Assembly (NCBI GenBank): GCA_963835465.1
Contig: CAWIFR010000007.1
Coordinates: 124,001 to 188,000, forward strand
From: Bog-756 sp963835465
GTDB taxonomy: Bacteria > Actinomycetota > Acidimicrobiia > Acidimicrobiales > RAAP-2
Reading direction: 5' to 3'
DNA length: 64,000 bases
This document shows, one piece after another, positions 27,122 through 36,152 of the stretch. A program made the position numbers and the translations under genes. The notes beneath the pieces were generated by a model. That model did no database searches, was not told the origin of the DNA, and worked only from the letters and a program-made list of their open reading frames with translations. The stretch's first letter is position 1. The number at the start of each line of letters is the position of its first letter.

Positions 27122-28732
27122 TCAGATCGCCGGGCGCATCCGGGTGCGCTGACTTCCCTGGACGGCCCGACGTGAGCTCATGTACGACACGGCACCGACG
27201 GCGGCGACCACGGCCATGACCATGCTGCCCGCCGCCACCGGTAGGGACAGGACCACTGGGACGAACGAGCCCAGCACCCACATGAGCTGAAAGCGCGTCT
27301 CGAACCTGGCGAAGGCCCTCCCCTGGTTGGACTCGCGGACGTGGCGCTGGACCAGAGCGTCGAAGGAGGGCTTGGCTATCGCACTGGCCAAGCCCACCAC
27401 CAGTGCGATCACCGCCCAGAACCAGCGAGCCGGGTAGAAGGCGCCGGCCACGGTGACCGCGGCCACCAACAGCAGCGAGCCGGTCAGCATCTGCTGCTCG
27501 TTGAGATAGCGGCGGATCCTCGAGACCAGGAGGACCCCGATCAGGGCTCCGGCGGTGAGCCCGCCCAGCACAAAGCCGAACCACCACGTGGCCGCGCCCG
27601 AGCGTCGGAGCCCGAAGGCGAACAGGAAGGTGGTGAAGCCGACCAGGGCCTTCAGCACCGACATCGGCATCAGGGCCAGGGTGACCTCGGTATCGGCGAT
27701 AGGCCGGAAGGCGGCCAAGTCCTCCTCGTCGCCGGCCCACTCAGGGTCGAAGTCCGGAGCCATCATGACCTCGGCCGGCGCCGGCGTCAGGGCGTCACCG
27801 ATCCCCACCCCGGCGTCGGAGCGACGCCCGGCGCGCCGGTTGGCCATCGAGCGGGCCAGCCGCCGGGGCACCGGCAGGCGGGCCCCTGCCACCGCGGCGC
27901 CGGCGAACACGGCCACACTGACCCAGATGACGCTGGGCGCCCCTCCCAGCTTGAGGATGAGCACGGCGGGCACGGCGAAGACGAAGCCGGCCAGGGAGGC
28001 CAGCAGGCCCAGGCGCGCATTGAGGGTGGCCAGGTCCGGCTCCACCAGCTGCTCCCCGGTGCCGGGGTCGGCGACGCGGATCACCGGGGTGCCGTAGGGG
28101 GGCGTGGGCTCGGGACCCGAGGTCGACAGGCCCCAGACCTCCTCGTCGCCGGTGGCGGTGGCAGGGGCCGGCTCCAGTTCCGCCGGGACCCCGTGGGCTC
28201 CCGTGGTCCGTCGGGGGCCGGGGGCCTCCGGGCCCGCGGTCGGCCGCTCGGTGACCGGCGCCGAGGCCTCGTCGAGCATGCCCAGCGCAGCCATCTCCGG
28301 CACGAGGGCCCCTTTGGTGACCAGATAGACCTTCGAGAGCACCAGCATGGCGAAGGCCTCGGGAAACAGCAGGAGCGAGTGGATGTCCCGGGCCAAGAAC
28401 GGGCACAGGGCCGCTCTCCCCACGGCCGACGCCACCACCATGGCCCGCCGGGCCCCCCGGCTCCGATCGACGAGTGGTCCGAGGGCCGGCGCCACCACGG
28501 CGAAGGGGCCCATGGTGAGGAGCAGGTACAGCAGCACCTTGTCCTTGGCCGCGGTCGGCGAGATGGAGAAGAACAGTGATCCGGCCAGCGACACCGCGAA
28601 CAGGGTGTCCCCTGCGGTCATGAGGACGTGGGTCAGCGCCAGCCGTCCGAAGGGACGGCGCTGGTCGAACAGGTCGGTGACGGCCGACCGGGCCAGGCGC
28701 CGGAACTGGTCGCTGCGCTCCCGAACACCCAC
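27122..28732 (-). CDS. MFS transporter, probable efflux type
   Basis: 536 residues with two sets of hydrophobic helices separated by a long cytoplasmic loop (about residues 155-225) rich in Pro, Glu and Thr. N-terminal features are LTHVLMTAGDTLFAVSLAGSLF and a GPLVDRSRGARRAMVVAS loop matching the MFS motif A region. Similar proteins occur widely in actinobacteria without assigned substrate. A second long loop contains PAPAEVMMAPDFDPEWAGDE. GTG at 28732 lies six bases after TACCAT, a leaderless start. Confidence 0.8.
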   Translation of the reverse strand: MGVRERSDQFRRLARSAVTDLFDQRRPFGRLALTHVLMTAGDTLFAVSLAGSLFFSISPTAAKDKVLLYLLLTMGPFAVVAPALGPLVDRSRGARRAMVVASAVGRAALCPFLARDIHSLLLFPEAFAMLVLSKVYLVTKGALVPEMAALGMLDEASAPVTERPTAGPEAPGPRRTTGAHGVPAELEPAPATATGDEEVWGLSTSGPEPTPPYGTPVIRVADPGTGEQLVEPDLATLNARLGLLASLAGFVFAVPAVLILKLGGAPSVIWVSVAVFAGAAVAGARLPVPRRLARSMANRRAGRRSDAGVGIGDALTPAPAEVMMAPDFDPEWAGDEEDLAAFRPIADTEVTLALMPMSVLKALVGFTTFLFAFGLRRSGAATWWFGFVLGGLTAGALIGVLLVSRIRRYLNEQQMLTGSLLLVAAVTVAGAFYPARWFWAVIALVVGLASAIAKPSFDALVQRHVRESNQGRAFARFETRFQLMWVLGSFVPVVLSLPVAAGSMVMAVVAAVGAVSYMSSRRAVQGSQRTRMRPAI

Positions 28733-28738
28733 GAGCTC

Positions 28739-28744
28739 ATGGTA
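28739..28744 (-). promoter_or_regulatory. -10 element TACCAT, leaderless start of MFS gene
   Basis: TACCAT on the minus strand, spacer GAGCTC, then GTG at 28732. Confidence 0.6.
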
Positions 28745-28878
28745 GGCGTCCGCTGCCGTCGGACCGGCTCACCGGGCCGGACCCGGCCGCACCCAGGTGG
28801 GCGGGCGCTGACCGGTGCCCCGGCAGCAGCGGTACCATCGGAGGCCTGCCACCTTCCGCCTGCCGCCCCAGGAGTTCC

Positions 28879-29115
28879 ATGCCGGTCAACGCCTACGTGC
28901 TCATCCAGACCGAGGTCGGGAAGGCCGCCACGGTGGCCCGCACCGTCCTGGCCATCGACGGCGTCCTGGCCGCCGAGGGTGTCACCGGGCCCTATGACGT
29001 GATCGTCCGGGCCGAGGCCGACACGGTGGACGAGCTCGGACGCATGGTGGTCGGAGCCATCCAACAGATCGAGGGCATCACCCGCACCGTGACCTGTCCG
29101 GTAGTCAACCTCTAG
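28879..29115 (+). CDS. Stand-alone Lrp/AsnC ligand-binding (RAM) domain protein
   Basis: 78 residues corresponding only to the RAM effector domain of Lrp/AsnC regulators: NAYVLIQTEVGKAATVARTV, GPYDVIVRAEADTVDELG and a TRTVTCPVVNL end. There is no DNA-binding domain. Such domains form ring oligomers that sense amino acids or modulate partner regulators. ATG follows CAGGAG by four bases. A TACCAT hexamer at about 28831 gives a short leader. Confidence 0.9.
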   Translation: MPVNAYVLIQTEVGKAATVARTVLAIDGVLAAEGVTGPYDVIVRAEADTVDELGRMVVGAIQQIEGITRTVTCPVVNL

Positions 29116-29148
29116 GTCTGCTTCCCAGCGGCGCCGTCACCCGGGTGG

Positions 29149-30294
29149 CTAGACGATGGCCCCGGTGTCACGCAGCCCGGTCACCTCGGAGGGGTCCAGT
29201 CCCCAGTCCACGAGGGCCTCGTCGCCATGCTGGCCGGGATTGGGGGGCGGTCGCCGGATGGTACCCGGCGTGCCCAGGAACCGGGGCGACGGGGCTGGCT
29301 GGACCACGCCGGCCACTTCGGTGAACGTGCCGCGGGCCTGCATGTGCGGGTGGCTGGGCGCCTCGCTCGGTGACAGGACCGGGGCGGCGCACGCATCACT
29401 CCCCTCGAAGACCGCCTCCCATTCCTGGCGGGTCTTGGTCAGGAACAGGGCCGCGAACCGCTCCTTCATCAGCGGCCACTGCTCCCGGTCCATCTGGTCG
29501 GGTAGGGCCTCGCCCTCCAGTCCCAACCGCTGGATCAGCTCGGCATAGAACTGGGGCTCGATAGCCCCGACGGCGAAGAAGCCGCCGTCGGAGGTCTCGT
29601 AGACCTCGTAGAAGTGCGCCCCGGTGTCCAGCAGATTGGTGCCGCGCTGCTCCTTCCAGATCCCGGCCGACATGAGGGTGTAGGTCATGGTCATGAGCGA
29701 CGCGGCCCCGTCGACCATGGCGGCGTCGATGACCTGGCCGATCCCCGTCTGGCGGGCACTGATGATGGCGGCGCACATCCCGAAGGCCAGGAGCATGCCC
29801 CCACCGCCGAAGTCTCCGACCAGGTTGAGTGGGGGCAGCGGCCGCTCGCCCGCCCGGCCCATGGGCTCGAGAGCCCCGGCCAGCGCGATGTAGTCGATGT
29901 CGTGGCCCGCAGCCATGGCCATCGGGCCGTCCTGGCCCCAGCCGGTCATCCGGCCGTAGACCAACTTGGGGTTGCGCTCGAGGCAGACCTCGGGCCCGAG
30001 TCCGAGGCGGTCGGCCACTCCGGGTCGGAATCCCTCCATCAGGCCGTCAGCCCCCTCCACCAGGCGCAGCACCAGGGCCACCCCCTCGGGGTGCTTGAGG
30101 TCCACAGCCACCGATCGGCGGCCCCGATTCATGAGGTCCACGTGCGCGGCAGTGTTCGGGGGGTAGCTGGCCCGGTTCGACCGGTCGATGCGGATGATGT
30201 CGGCACCGGCGTCGGCCAGCATCATGCCGGCGAAGGGCCCAGGCCCCAGCCCGGCCAGTTCGACCAGGCGGACTCCGTCGAGGGGACCGCTCAT
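29149..30294 (-). CDS. CaiB/BaiF CoA-transferase family protein (alpha-methylacyl-CoA racemase-like)
   Basis: 381-residue class III CoA-transferase: MSGPLDGVRLVELAGLGPGP, FAGMMLADAGADIIRID, NRGRRSVAVDLKHPEG, GFRPGVADRLGLGPE, LVYGRMTGWGQDGP, AGHDIDYIALAGAL, the GGG segment and an Asp-containing C-terminal GTIRRPPPNPGQH. The FAGMMLADAGADIIRIDR opening and GHDI(D)Y motif are closest to alpha-methylacyl-CoA racemases, which epimerise 2-methylacyl-CoA for beta-oxidation; transferase activity is the alternative. ATG at 30294 follows GAGGA by seven bases; longer in-frame starts add non-conserved residues. Confidence 0.88.
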   Translation of the reverse strand: MSGPLDGVRLVELAGLGPGPFAGMMLADAGADIIRIDRSNRASYPPNTAAHVDLMNRGRRSVAVDLKHPEGVALVLRLVEGADGLMEGFRPGVADRLGLGPEVCLERNPKLVYGRMTGWGQDGPMAMAAGHDIDYIALAGALEPMGRAGERPLPPLNLVGDFGGGGMLLAFGMCAAIISARQTGIGQVIDAAMVDGAASLMTMTYTLMSAGIWKEQRGTNLLDTGAHFYEVYETSDGGFFAVGAIEPQFYAELIQRLGLEGEALPDQMDREQWPLMKERFAALFLTKTRQEWEAVFEGSDACAAPVLSPSEAPSHPHMQARGTFTEVAGVVQPAPSPRFLGTPGTIRRPPPNPGQHGDEALVDWGLDPSEVTGLRDTGAIV

Positions 30295-30464
30295 CGCAGG
30301 TCCTCGATCACAGGCGGAAGCGAGATTCTCATGGGGCGGATGGTGGTCGGTGTGGCCCTCGGGGTCAAATGCGGGCCGGCCTGGCGGTAGCCTCCGTATC
30401 GGACCGGGCCCGGGCACGGGGACCCTCCCGCCGTCCGATCAAGCAGCCACAGGAGAGTGCACCG

Positions 30465-31610
30465 TTGCCCGAGGTCCGACGAGCACGTGGTCCCGGCCGG
30501 GTCAACCTGATCGGCGATCACACCGACTACAACCTGGGCCTCGCCCTGCCCATGGCCATCGACCTGGGCGTCACCGTCACCTTCACCCCCTCCGGCGGCG
30601 AGACCCTCGTGGTGACCTCCTCGGCCTTCGGCGAGGAGGCCGAGATCGACTGCCGTGGCGGCCGACCGTTGGGCTCCGGCCCGGGCCTCGGGGCGTCCGG
30701 CGATGACCGCCCTGCCTCGACGGGACCCTCCTGGTCCTCCCTGGTGGGGGCCATGGTCGCCCTCTGCGGTGACGTACCCGGCGGCTCGCTGGTCATCGAC
30801 TCCACCCTGCCGGTGGGAGCGGGTCTGTCGTCGAGCGCCGCCCTCTCGGTCGCCCTGGCCGAGGTGTTCGGGGCGGGCGGGAGTGCCGAGGACATCGCCC
30901 GCCTGGGCCAGGCCGCCGAGCACCAAATCGGCGTGCCGGTGGGCCTGATGGACCCGTTGGTCTGCGCCGGCGGGCGGGCCGGTCACGCCCTGCTCATCGA
31001 GTTCGACACCTTGGCCACGCGCCCGGTCCCGATGCCCGCCGAGGACGATGCCGTGGTGGTCGTGGTGGACAGCGGTCAGCGCCGCACCTTGGCCGCCTCC
31101 GCCTACGCCGCCCGGGTGGCTGAGTGCCGCGCCGCTGCCGAGGTGATCGGACCGCTCGGCCTGTGTCGGCTCGAGGACCTGAGCGCGTTGGACGACCCGG
31201 TGCTCCGGTCCCGGGCCCGGCACGTGGTCAGCGAGTGCGCCCGGGTGCGGGACACCGCCGAAGCCCTCGCCGGCGGCGACCTGATCGCGGCCGGCGAACT
31301 CCTCGCCGAGAGCCACCGCAGCCTCGCCGGGGAGTTCGCCGTCTCCACCCCGGTGCTCGACCGACTGGTGGCCCAGCTCGACTCCCGCGCCGGGGTGCTC
31401 GGGGCCCGGATGACCGGCGGCGGATTCGGGGGGTGTGTGGTGGCCCTGGCCCGCCCGGGTGCCATCGACCCCTCGGACTGGCCGGGGTCGGCGTGGACCG
31501 TGCACGCCAGCGACGGCACGGTGCCGGCCCGGGGCCTGCCCCGGGACCGGGCTAGCGGTAGCTCTCGCCGGGCGGGTCGTCCCCGGTGGCGGGCTGCAGA
31601 CGCCGAGTGA
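30465..31610 (+). CDS. galK: Galactokinase
   Basis: GHMP kinase, 381 residues from TTG at 30465: galactose + ATP to galactose-1-phosphate (Leloir pathway). Motifs are GPGRVNLIGDHTDYNLGLALP (galactokinase signature), LPVGAGLSSSAALSVALAE (ATP loop), GLMDPLVCAGG, VVVVDSGQRR and GARMTGGGFGGCVVAL. TTG is chosen because AGGAG lies about nine bases upstream and it directly precedes the signature; an upstream start at 30369 adds unconserved sequence. The last 60 bases overlap the convergent PH-domain gene and encode an Arg-rich tail with no family match, so the true stop may be earlier if a base error is present. Confidence 0.9.
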   Translation: MPEVRRARGPGRVNLIGDHTDYNLGLALPMAIDLGVTVTFTPSGGETLVVTSSAFGEEAEIDCRGGRPLGSGPGLGASGDDRPASTGPSWSSLVGAMVALCGDVPGGSLVIDSTLPVGAGLSSSAALSVALAEVFGAGGSAEDIARLGQAAEHQIGVPVGLMDPLVCAGGRAGHALLIEFDTLATRPVPMPAEDDAVVVVVDSGQRRTLAASAYAARVAECRAAAEVIGPLGLCRLEDLSALDDPVLRSRARHVVSECARVRDTAEALAGGDLIAAGELLAESHRSLAGEFAVSTPVLDRLVAQLDSRAGVLGARMTGGGFGGCVVALARPGAIDPSDWPGSAWTVHASDGTVPARGLPRDRASGSSRRAGRPRWRAADAE

Positions 31611-32061
31611 TCACCCGCTGCAGCACGACCGGCTTGCGCACGTCATCGATCCGCCGGATCCGATCCTCACCCCTGATCTCCAGCTCAAGGTGGCCCGTGC
31701 CGAGGACGCGTCGGAACAGCGACTGCACGGCCCGGACCGAGACCACGTAGGCCAGCGGTGTTTCGGCGTACTGCCGGGTGGCCACCCCCCACTGCTCCAC
31801 CAGACGGACCGAGGTCAGCACCAGGCTCGTGGTCCACCACCGGATCGTCCGCACGGCCAGCCACAAGCAGGGGACGGCCACCACCAGCCCCTCGATCCAG
31901 TGCAGGGTCACCGAGGAGTTCGGGAAGCCCACGTCGAGCGCCACTCCGATACCGATGACCACGGTGGCCACGGTGAGCGGTCCCGACAGGTACACCCAGT
32001 GGGGTCGGATGTCGACCAGGACCTCCTCGCCCGGAAGGAGCTGCAGCCGGTGGACGGCCAA
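31552..32061 (-). CDS. PH-domain (bPH_2) membrane protein
   Basis: About 169 residues. GEEVLVDIRPHWVYLSGP leads into two TM helices (TVATVVIGIGVALDVGF and LVVAVPCLWLAVRTI), followed by a YdbS/YdbT-type PH domain (TTSLVLTSVRLVEQWGV, LAYVVSVRAVQSLFRRVLG, LELEIRG, VLQRVI). The function of the family is unknown. The start is uncertain: TTG at 32061, four bases after the ddl stop, is the only plausible one before the conserved region. It is the last gene of the abhydrolase-murF-ddl operon and overlaps galK tail-to-tail by 59 bases. Confidence 0.72.
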   Translation of the reverse strand: MAVHRLQLLPGEEVLVDIRPHWVYLSGPLTVATVVIGIGVALDVGFPNSSVTLHWIEGLVVAVPCLWLAVRTIRWWTTSLVLTSVRLVEQWGVATRQYAETPLAYVVSVRAVQSLFRRVLGTGHLELEIRGEDRIRRIDDVRKPVVLQRVITRRLQPATGDDPPGESYR

Positions 32062-32065
32062 AGGC

Positions 32066-33170
32066 TCAGCCCAACTTGCCGGCGATCGAACCGGCCGAAC
32101 GCAGCACCGTCCCGTCGGCACCCGCCGCCGAGTAGGCATGGGTCGGGCGTCGGCGGGCCTCCTCCAGCAGATCCTGGAGGAGGGTGCCGAACGGCACCGA
32201 CGGATCGACCCACAGGTAGCGGGCCAGCGAACCCGGGATGGTATTGACCTCGTTGACCACGAACTGCTCACCGTCGGACAGGAAGTCAATGCGGGCCACG
32301 CCCCGCAGTCCGGTGACCCCGGCCACCGTCTCGGCGGCGTGCCGGAGCCCCTTCTCCAGCTCGGCGGGGATCCGGGCCGGAAGCTCGCGGTTGGCGCCGG
32401 CCATCCCCTCACCGGCGACGTACTTGTCCCGGTAGTCGAGGATGTCGGCCGTCCCCGAGGCACGGATGGGTCGCTCCACCGCCGAGAGCTGGAGCTCAGG
32501 CCAGCTGCGTACGGCCAGCTGCAGGTCGGTGAGGTCGGGACGGTAGGGCTCCACCACGGCGCCGAAGCGCAGATGGGGGTTGGCGTGCGAGTCGGGCCGT
32601 GGCCGTGGCCACGTCCTCCACCACGTCGATGCCGATGGAGGAGCCGCCGAACCGGGGCTTCAGGATGTAGGGGCCGTCGAAAGGAGGGGGCGGCCCCCCG
32701 GGGGTCAGGAGGAGCCGGGGCAGCGTGGGCAGGTCGGCCGAGGCCGCCACCGCTCCGAAGGCCAGCTTGTCCATGCCGAGGGCGGCCCCCGGCACCGTGG
32801 GACCCGTGTAGCGGATGCCGGCCAGGTCCAGGGCGGCCTGGAGGGTGCCGTCCTCGCCTGGACCCCCGTGGCAGCACACCAGGGCGGCGTCGATCTCGAT
32901 GGTGCGGGCCTTACCCAGCCGGCCCCCGGGCTCAGCGAAGCCGCCGTCGGGTGTGGCCGTGAACTGCAGTCGGGTGGCGCCCTTGGGCACCCCTTCGACG
33001 AAGGCGTCGGCTTCCAGTGTGGGGTCGACCTCGTACCACTCGCCGGTCTTGGACCAGAAGAGCGCCCGGAGGGAGGGGGCGGCGAGACCGCGGGCGGCCT
33101 GCAGGCCGGTGAGCACGCTCACATCGTGCTCAGGGGAGGGTCCTCCGAAGATCACGGCTACGTCGGGCAC
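32066..33170 (-). CDS. ddl: D-alanine--D-alanine ligase, one frameshift
   Basis: ATP-grasp ligase making D-Ala-D-Ala for peptidoglycan. The N-terminal part has VIFGGPSPEHDVSVLTG, CHGGPGEDGTLQAALDLAG, YTGPTVPGAALGMDK and YILKPRFGGSSIGIDVVED. One extra C in a CC run near 32600 shifts the frame; after it SHANPHLRFGAVVEPY, ARIDFLSDG and NEVNTIPGSLARYLW continue to 32066. Corrected length is 367 residues, as in actinobacterial Ddl. GTG at 33170 follows GGAGGAG. The upstream gene on the strand is a MurF-like ligase, which would use the dipeptide. Confidence 0.93.
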
Positions 33171-33260
33171 GATGGGGGGACTCCTCCGATCGGGTGTGGG
33201 CAGGCGGTTGGGCCGGGGTCGCCGTCCGGGCCTGCGGACCCGGTCGGACGCCTCAGCCTG

Positions 33261-34895
33261 TCAAGGGTAGTGGTCCGGTAGATCGTTCTCGTACAACACG
33301 GCGTCGTTCGGTCCGAGGTGGTCGCGCACCCACGCCACCGCCTGCTCGCGGTGGAGCACCAAGTCGACGCCCAGAGGGACGTCGCCGGCGTCGGCCACGC
33401 CGGCCCGCAGGGCCCGCCGGTTGGTCCGGCCCACGACGATGAGGTGATCGGCCACCGTGGCGATGGCCGCCCCGAACGCCCGGTTCTCGGCCGACTGGCG
33501 CGAGCCGAGCTCCACCATGCCCGGCGTGACCACGACACGGCGGCCGGCGGCCGAATCCGCCGGGTGGAGGGTCTGGAGTCGCAGCGCCTCCAACGCCTCG
33601 GCCGCTCCCGCCGGATTGGAGTTGTAGGTGTCGTCGAAGATGATCGCCCCGGTGGCCGAACGCGCTGCCTGCAGCCGATGGTCCACCGAGGGAAGCGAGG
33701 CCAGCCGTTCCCCGATGTCCGACGGGTCCACCCCGAGGGCCAGGGCCACGGCGATGGCACAGGCCAGATTGGTGGGCTGGGTGCCCGTGGGCACGGGAAC
33801 GCCTTCGGCCAAGGTCCCACCGCTCACGAAGGCCGAGACCGAGGCACCATCCTCCGACCGGACCACACAGACGTCGGCCGACCGGTCCACGGCCGAGCAC
33901 CGCCAGACACGCTTCCCCTCGGCCACGCACCGATCGGCCAGGGCGGCCAGTCGGGGGTCGTCCACCTGGAGCACGGCGTCCCCGGCGGTGGTGAGTATCT
34001 CGGACTTCGCCTCGACGATGCGCTCCTCGGACCCGAAGCGCTCGAGGTGCACCGGTCCGATGGCGGTGATCACGGCGATGTCCGGGGGACACCACTGACA
34101 CAGCTCGGCGATCTCCCCTGGCCCGTAAGTGCCCATTTCGGCCACGAAGACGTCGGTGCCGTCGGCCAGGTGCTCGTTGACCGCACGGGCCAGGCCGGCC
34201 CGGTTGTTGAAGCTGGCCGGGGTGGCCACCACCGTCCGGGTCGGACGGACCAGGTGGGCGATGTGTCCCTTGGTCGAGGTCTTGCCGTAGGAGCCGGTCA
34301 CGGCCACCACGGTCGGCTGCACCCGGGCCAGGCGGGCGCCGGCCTCGTCCACGAAGTGGGCGCCGAGGCGTCGCTCGAGCGGCGCGGTGATCACACAGGC
34401 CAGATCGACCAGGACGGGTACGGCCACCGCCGCCAGGGCGGCAGCCGGCGCGGCCGGGCCCAGCGCCAGCCCGAGGGCCACCACCACGACCTCGAGGACG
34501 GCCCACACGACGGCCAGGGTCCGCAGGCGTCGGGTCCAGGCCAGCGCCGACGTGCGACCCCGCAGCGAGAGGCCGAACGGGCCGGCCGCCACCCCGGCCG
34601 CCACCACCATCCCGGCCAGGGTCCACCAGCACGAGACGACCAGGGCGGCCACCACCAGGGCGGCCAGGGCGCCGTTAACCGGGGTGACCCGCCACCAGCG
34701 CGCGGCGAACCGAGACGCTGAACCGGGCAGGTAGTGCTCCCGCTGCGCCACCCGGAGCCAACGGAGACCCGCCGGGACGCAGGCGAGGACGCAGGCGGCC
34801 ACGGCGATCCAGGCCAACCCGTGGTGGAGACGGGCCGGGCCGAGCAAGGCCGGCCCGGCCTGAGCCACCGCGGTCGACGCGACAGAGGGGGTCAC
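33261..34895 (-). CDS. Mur ligase family protein, MurF-like, with N-terminal membrane region
   Basis: 544 residues. Roughly the first 165 contain four hydrophobic helices (LAWIAVAACVLACVPAGL, NGALAALVVAALVVSCW, TLAVVWAVLEVVVVALG, AALAAVAVPVLVDLACV). A Mur ligase follows: ATP loop VAVTGSYGKTSTK, FNNRAGLARAVNEHL, VAEMGTYGPGEI, GPVHLERFGS, SVDHRLQ and DDTYNSNPAGA. It is expected to add D-Ala-D-Ala to UDP-MurNAc-tripeptide (MurF reaction), now at the membrane. GTG at 34895 overlaps the hydrolase stop (GTGA), and ddl lies 90 bases downstream. The membrane fusion makes me hold back the symbol murF. Confidence 0.85.
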   Translation of the reverse strand: MTPSVASTAVAQAGPALLGPARLHHGLAWIAVAACVLACVPAGLRWLRVAQREHYLPGSASRFAARWWRVTPVNGALAALVVAALVVSCWWTLAGMVVAAGVAAGPFGLSLRGRTSALAWTRRLRTLAVVWAVLEVVVVALGLALGPAAPAAALAAVAVPVLVDLACVITAPLERRLGAHFVDEAGARLARVQPTVVAVTGSYGKTSTKGHIAHLVRPTRTVVATPASFNNRAGLARAVNEHLADGTDVFVAEMGTYGPGEIAELCQWCPPDIAVITAIGPVHLERFGSEERIVEAKSEILTTAGDAVLQVDDPRLAALADRCVAEGKRVWRCSAVDRSADVCVVRSEDGASVSAFVSGGTLAEGVPVPTGTQPTNLACAIAVALALGVDPSDIGERLASLPSVDHRLQAARSATGAIIFDDTYNSNPAGAAEALEALRLQTLHPADSAAGRRVVVTPGMVELGSRQSAENRAFGAAIATVADHLIVVGRTNRRALRAGVADAGDVPLGVDLVLHREQAVAWVRDHLGPNDAVLYENDLPDHYP

Positions 34896-35672
34896 CCGGG
34901 TGGGCCTGAGGGGTCAGAGCCCAGCACGACCTGGGCCAGCGCCCGGGGAGCCTCGGTCGGGGTCAGGTGGCCGACGCCGGGCAGAGTGAGCAGGCGGGCC
35001 GAGGGGAAGAGTGGCTGCGCCCGGACCGCCATCTCCAGCGGGCGCCTCCGTGTCGGCCTCACCCCAGACCAGATCGACCGGGCACCGGATGGCGGACATC
35101 TGGTCCCCGTACTGTTCGGCCAGCAACTTGACGAACACCCCCCGCATCACCCCCTGGGCGGCGCGGTAGTCGGGGGATCCGTATCTCTGACGGAGGGCCT
35201 CCATCCGCACGTCGCTGACCACTCCCAAGCGGTGGAGCCGTCGAGCCACCCGGAACAAGACAGCGGGACGGGCCCGCCGGCCCTCCCGGTCGAGCAGGGG
35301 CACACCGGTCAGCACCACGCGCTCGATTCGCTCCGGCACCAGTGGCGCCAGATGGACAGCCACCCGACCGCCGAACGAGTGGCCCACCAGCACGATCCGG
35401 TCGGCCAGCACCCCCGGCTCGTCGAACAGGGGCAGCAGGTGACGCGCGTACTCCTCGGAGCCCCAGGGGCCGGGGGGCGGCGGGGTGGCACCGAACCCGG
35501 CCAGGTCCAGCCCCACGGCGCGCAGCGGTCCACCGGGGAGCGCCGCGGCGGCCTGAACAACGGGGAGGAAGTCAGCATGGGTGCGCCGCCACCCGTGGAG
35601 GGCCAGCACCGTCGGCTCCCCGTCACCCCAGCCCTCACCGAACAGGGTCCCGCCGGCGAACGACTTCAGCAC
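34892..35672 (-). CDS. Alpha/beta hydrolase, one frameshift
   Basis: About 259 residues after correction. Features are LALHGWRRTHADFL (oxyanion HG), DLAGFGATPPP, nucleophile elbow VLVGHSFGGRVAVHL, Asp in CPVDLVWGEAD and His in LPGVGHLTPTEAP. One extra C near 35043 breaks the C-terminus; restoring it reaches TGA at 34892-34894, which overlaps the MurF-like GTG as GTGA, and that overlap supports the correction. The start GTG at 35672 lies six bases after TAGTGT; GTG at 35678 overlaps that promoter spacing. The substrate is unknown; it heads a cell-wall operon. Confidence 0.85.
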
Positions 35673-35678
35673 CGGCAC

Positions 35679-35684
35679 ACACTA
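35679..35684 (-). promoter_or_regulatory. -10 element TAGTGT, leaderless start of cell-wall operon
   Basis: TAGTGT on the minus strand, spacer GTGCCG, then GTG at 35672. It likely drives abhydrolase-murF-ddl-PH. Confidence 0.6.
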
Positions 35685-36138
35685 CCGATCGTCCCGACTC
35701 CGGTGGCGCCACGACCCGGGCGGGCCCGGGGCGGGTGGGGGGCGGGGAAGCGGTCCGGAGGCCCAACAGGCGTCGGCGCGGGCCGGGCGGGCGGTGAGGG
35801 GGCCGGTCGTGCCCCCTTCTGCATCGGCGGACACCAGTTCGACCGTTGGAGTCACACCGCCCTGACCATCGCTGTGGTGCCTGGCGGGGGCGGTGGGTTC
35901 TCGGTGGAGTCACCCGAGGGCGTTCGGATCATCACGGTGTCCGGGGTCTTCACCGACGTCGAAGGGGACGGGTTGGCCGCAGCCGGGCACCCAGCCTGCG
36001 GCCCCGAGGGACCGGACCCCGCCGACGCGTCAGACAAGCGGGGGGCGTCGGTCGATGCCACCCCTCGGAGCGGGGAGGGGCGGGGGTTGAACGGGCGGCT
36101 CCAGGCCCAAGAACCAGGGGACAGACACAGCCGGCCGG
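35685..36138. other. 454-base gap with no recognised gene
   Basis: Lies between the divergent hydrolase and UvrD genes. The uvrD reading frame stays open through the whole gap without a credible start, and part of it (about 35825-36000, TALTIAVVPGGGGGF, VRIITVSGVFTDVEGDG) reads protein-like with GC-rich third positions. I recognise no family. The first 130 bases are very G-rich. No hairpin terminator or RNA gene was seen. Confidence 0.4.
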
Positions 36139-36144
36139 TACGAT
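36139..36144 (+). promoter_or_regulatory. -10 element TACGAT upstream of UvrD gene
   Basis: TACGAT, an eight-base spacer, then GTG at 36153. A near-leaderless start with an RNA leader of about two bases. Confidence 0.45.
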
Positions 36145-36152
36145 CGGTACTC

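Noticed and set aside
33253..34632. 459-codon minus-strand frame overlapping the MurF-like gene
   Set aside because: It is a Gly/Arg-rich out-of-phase reading of the same strand; the true frame carries all Mur ligase motifs.
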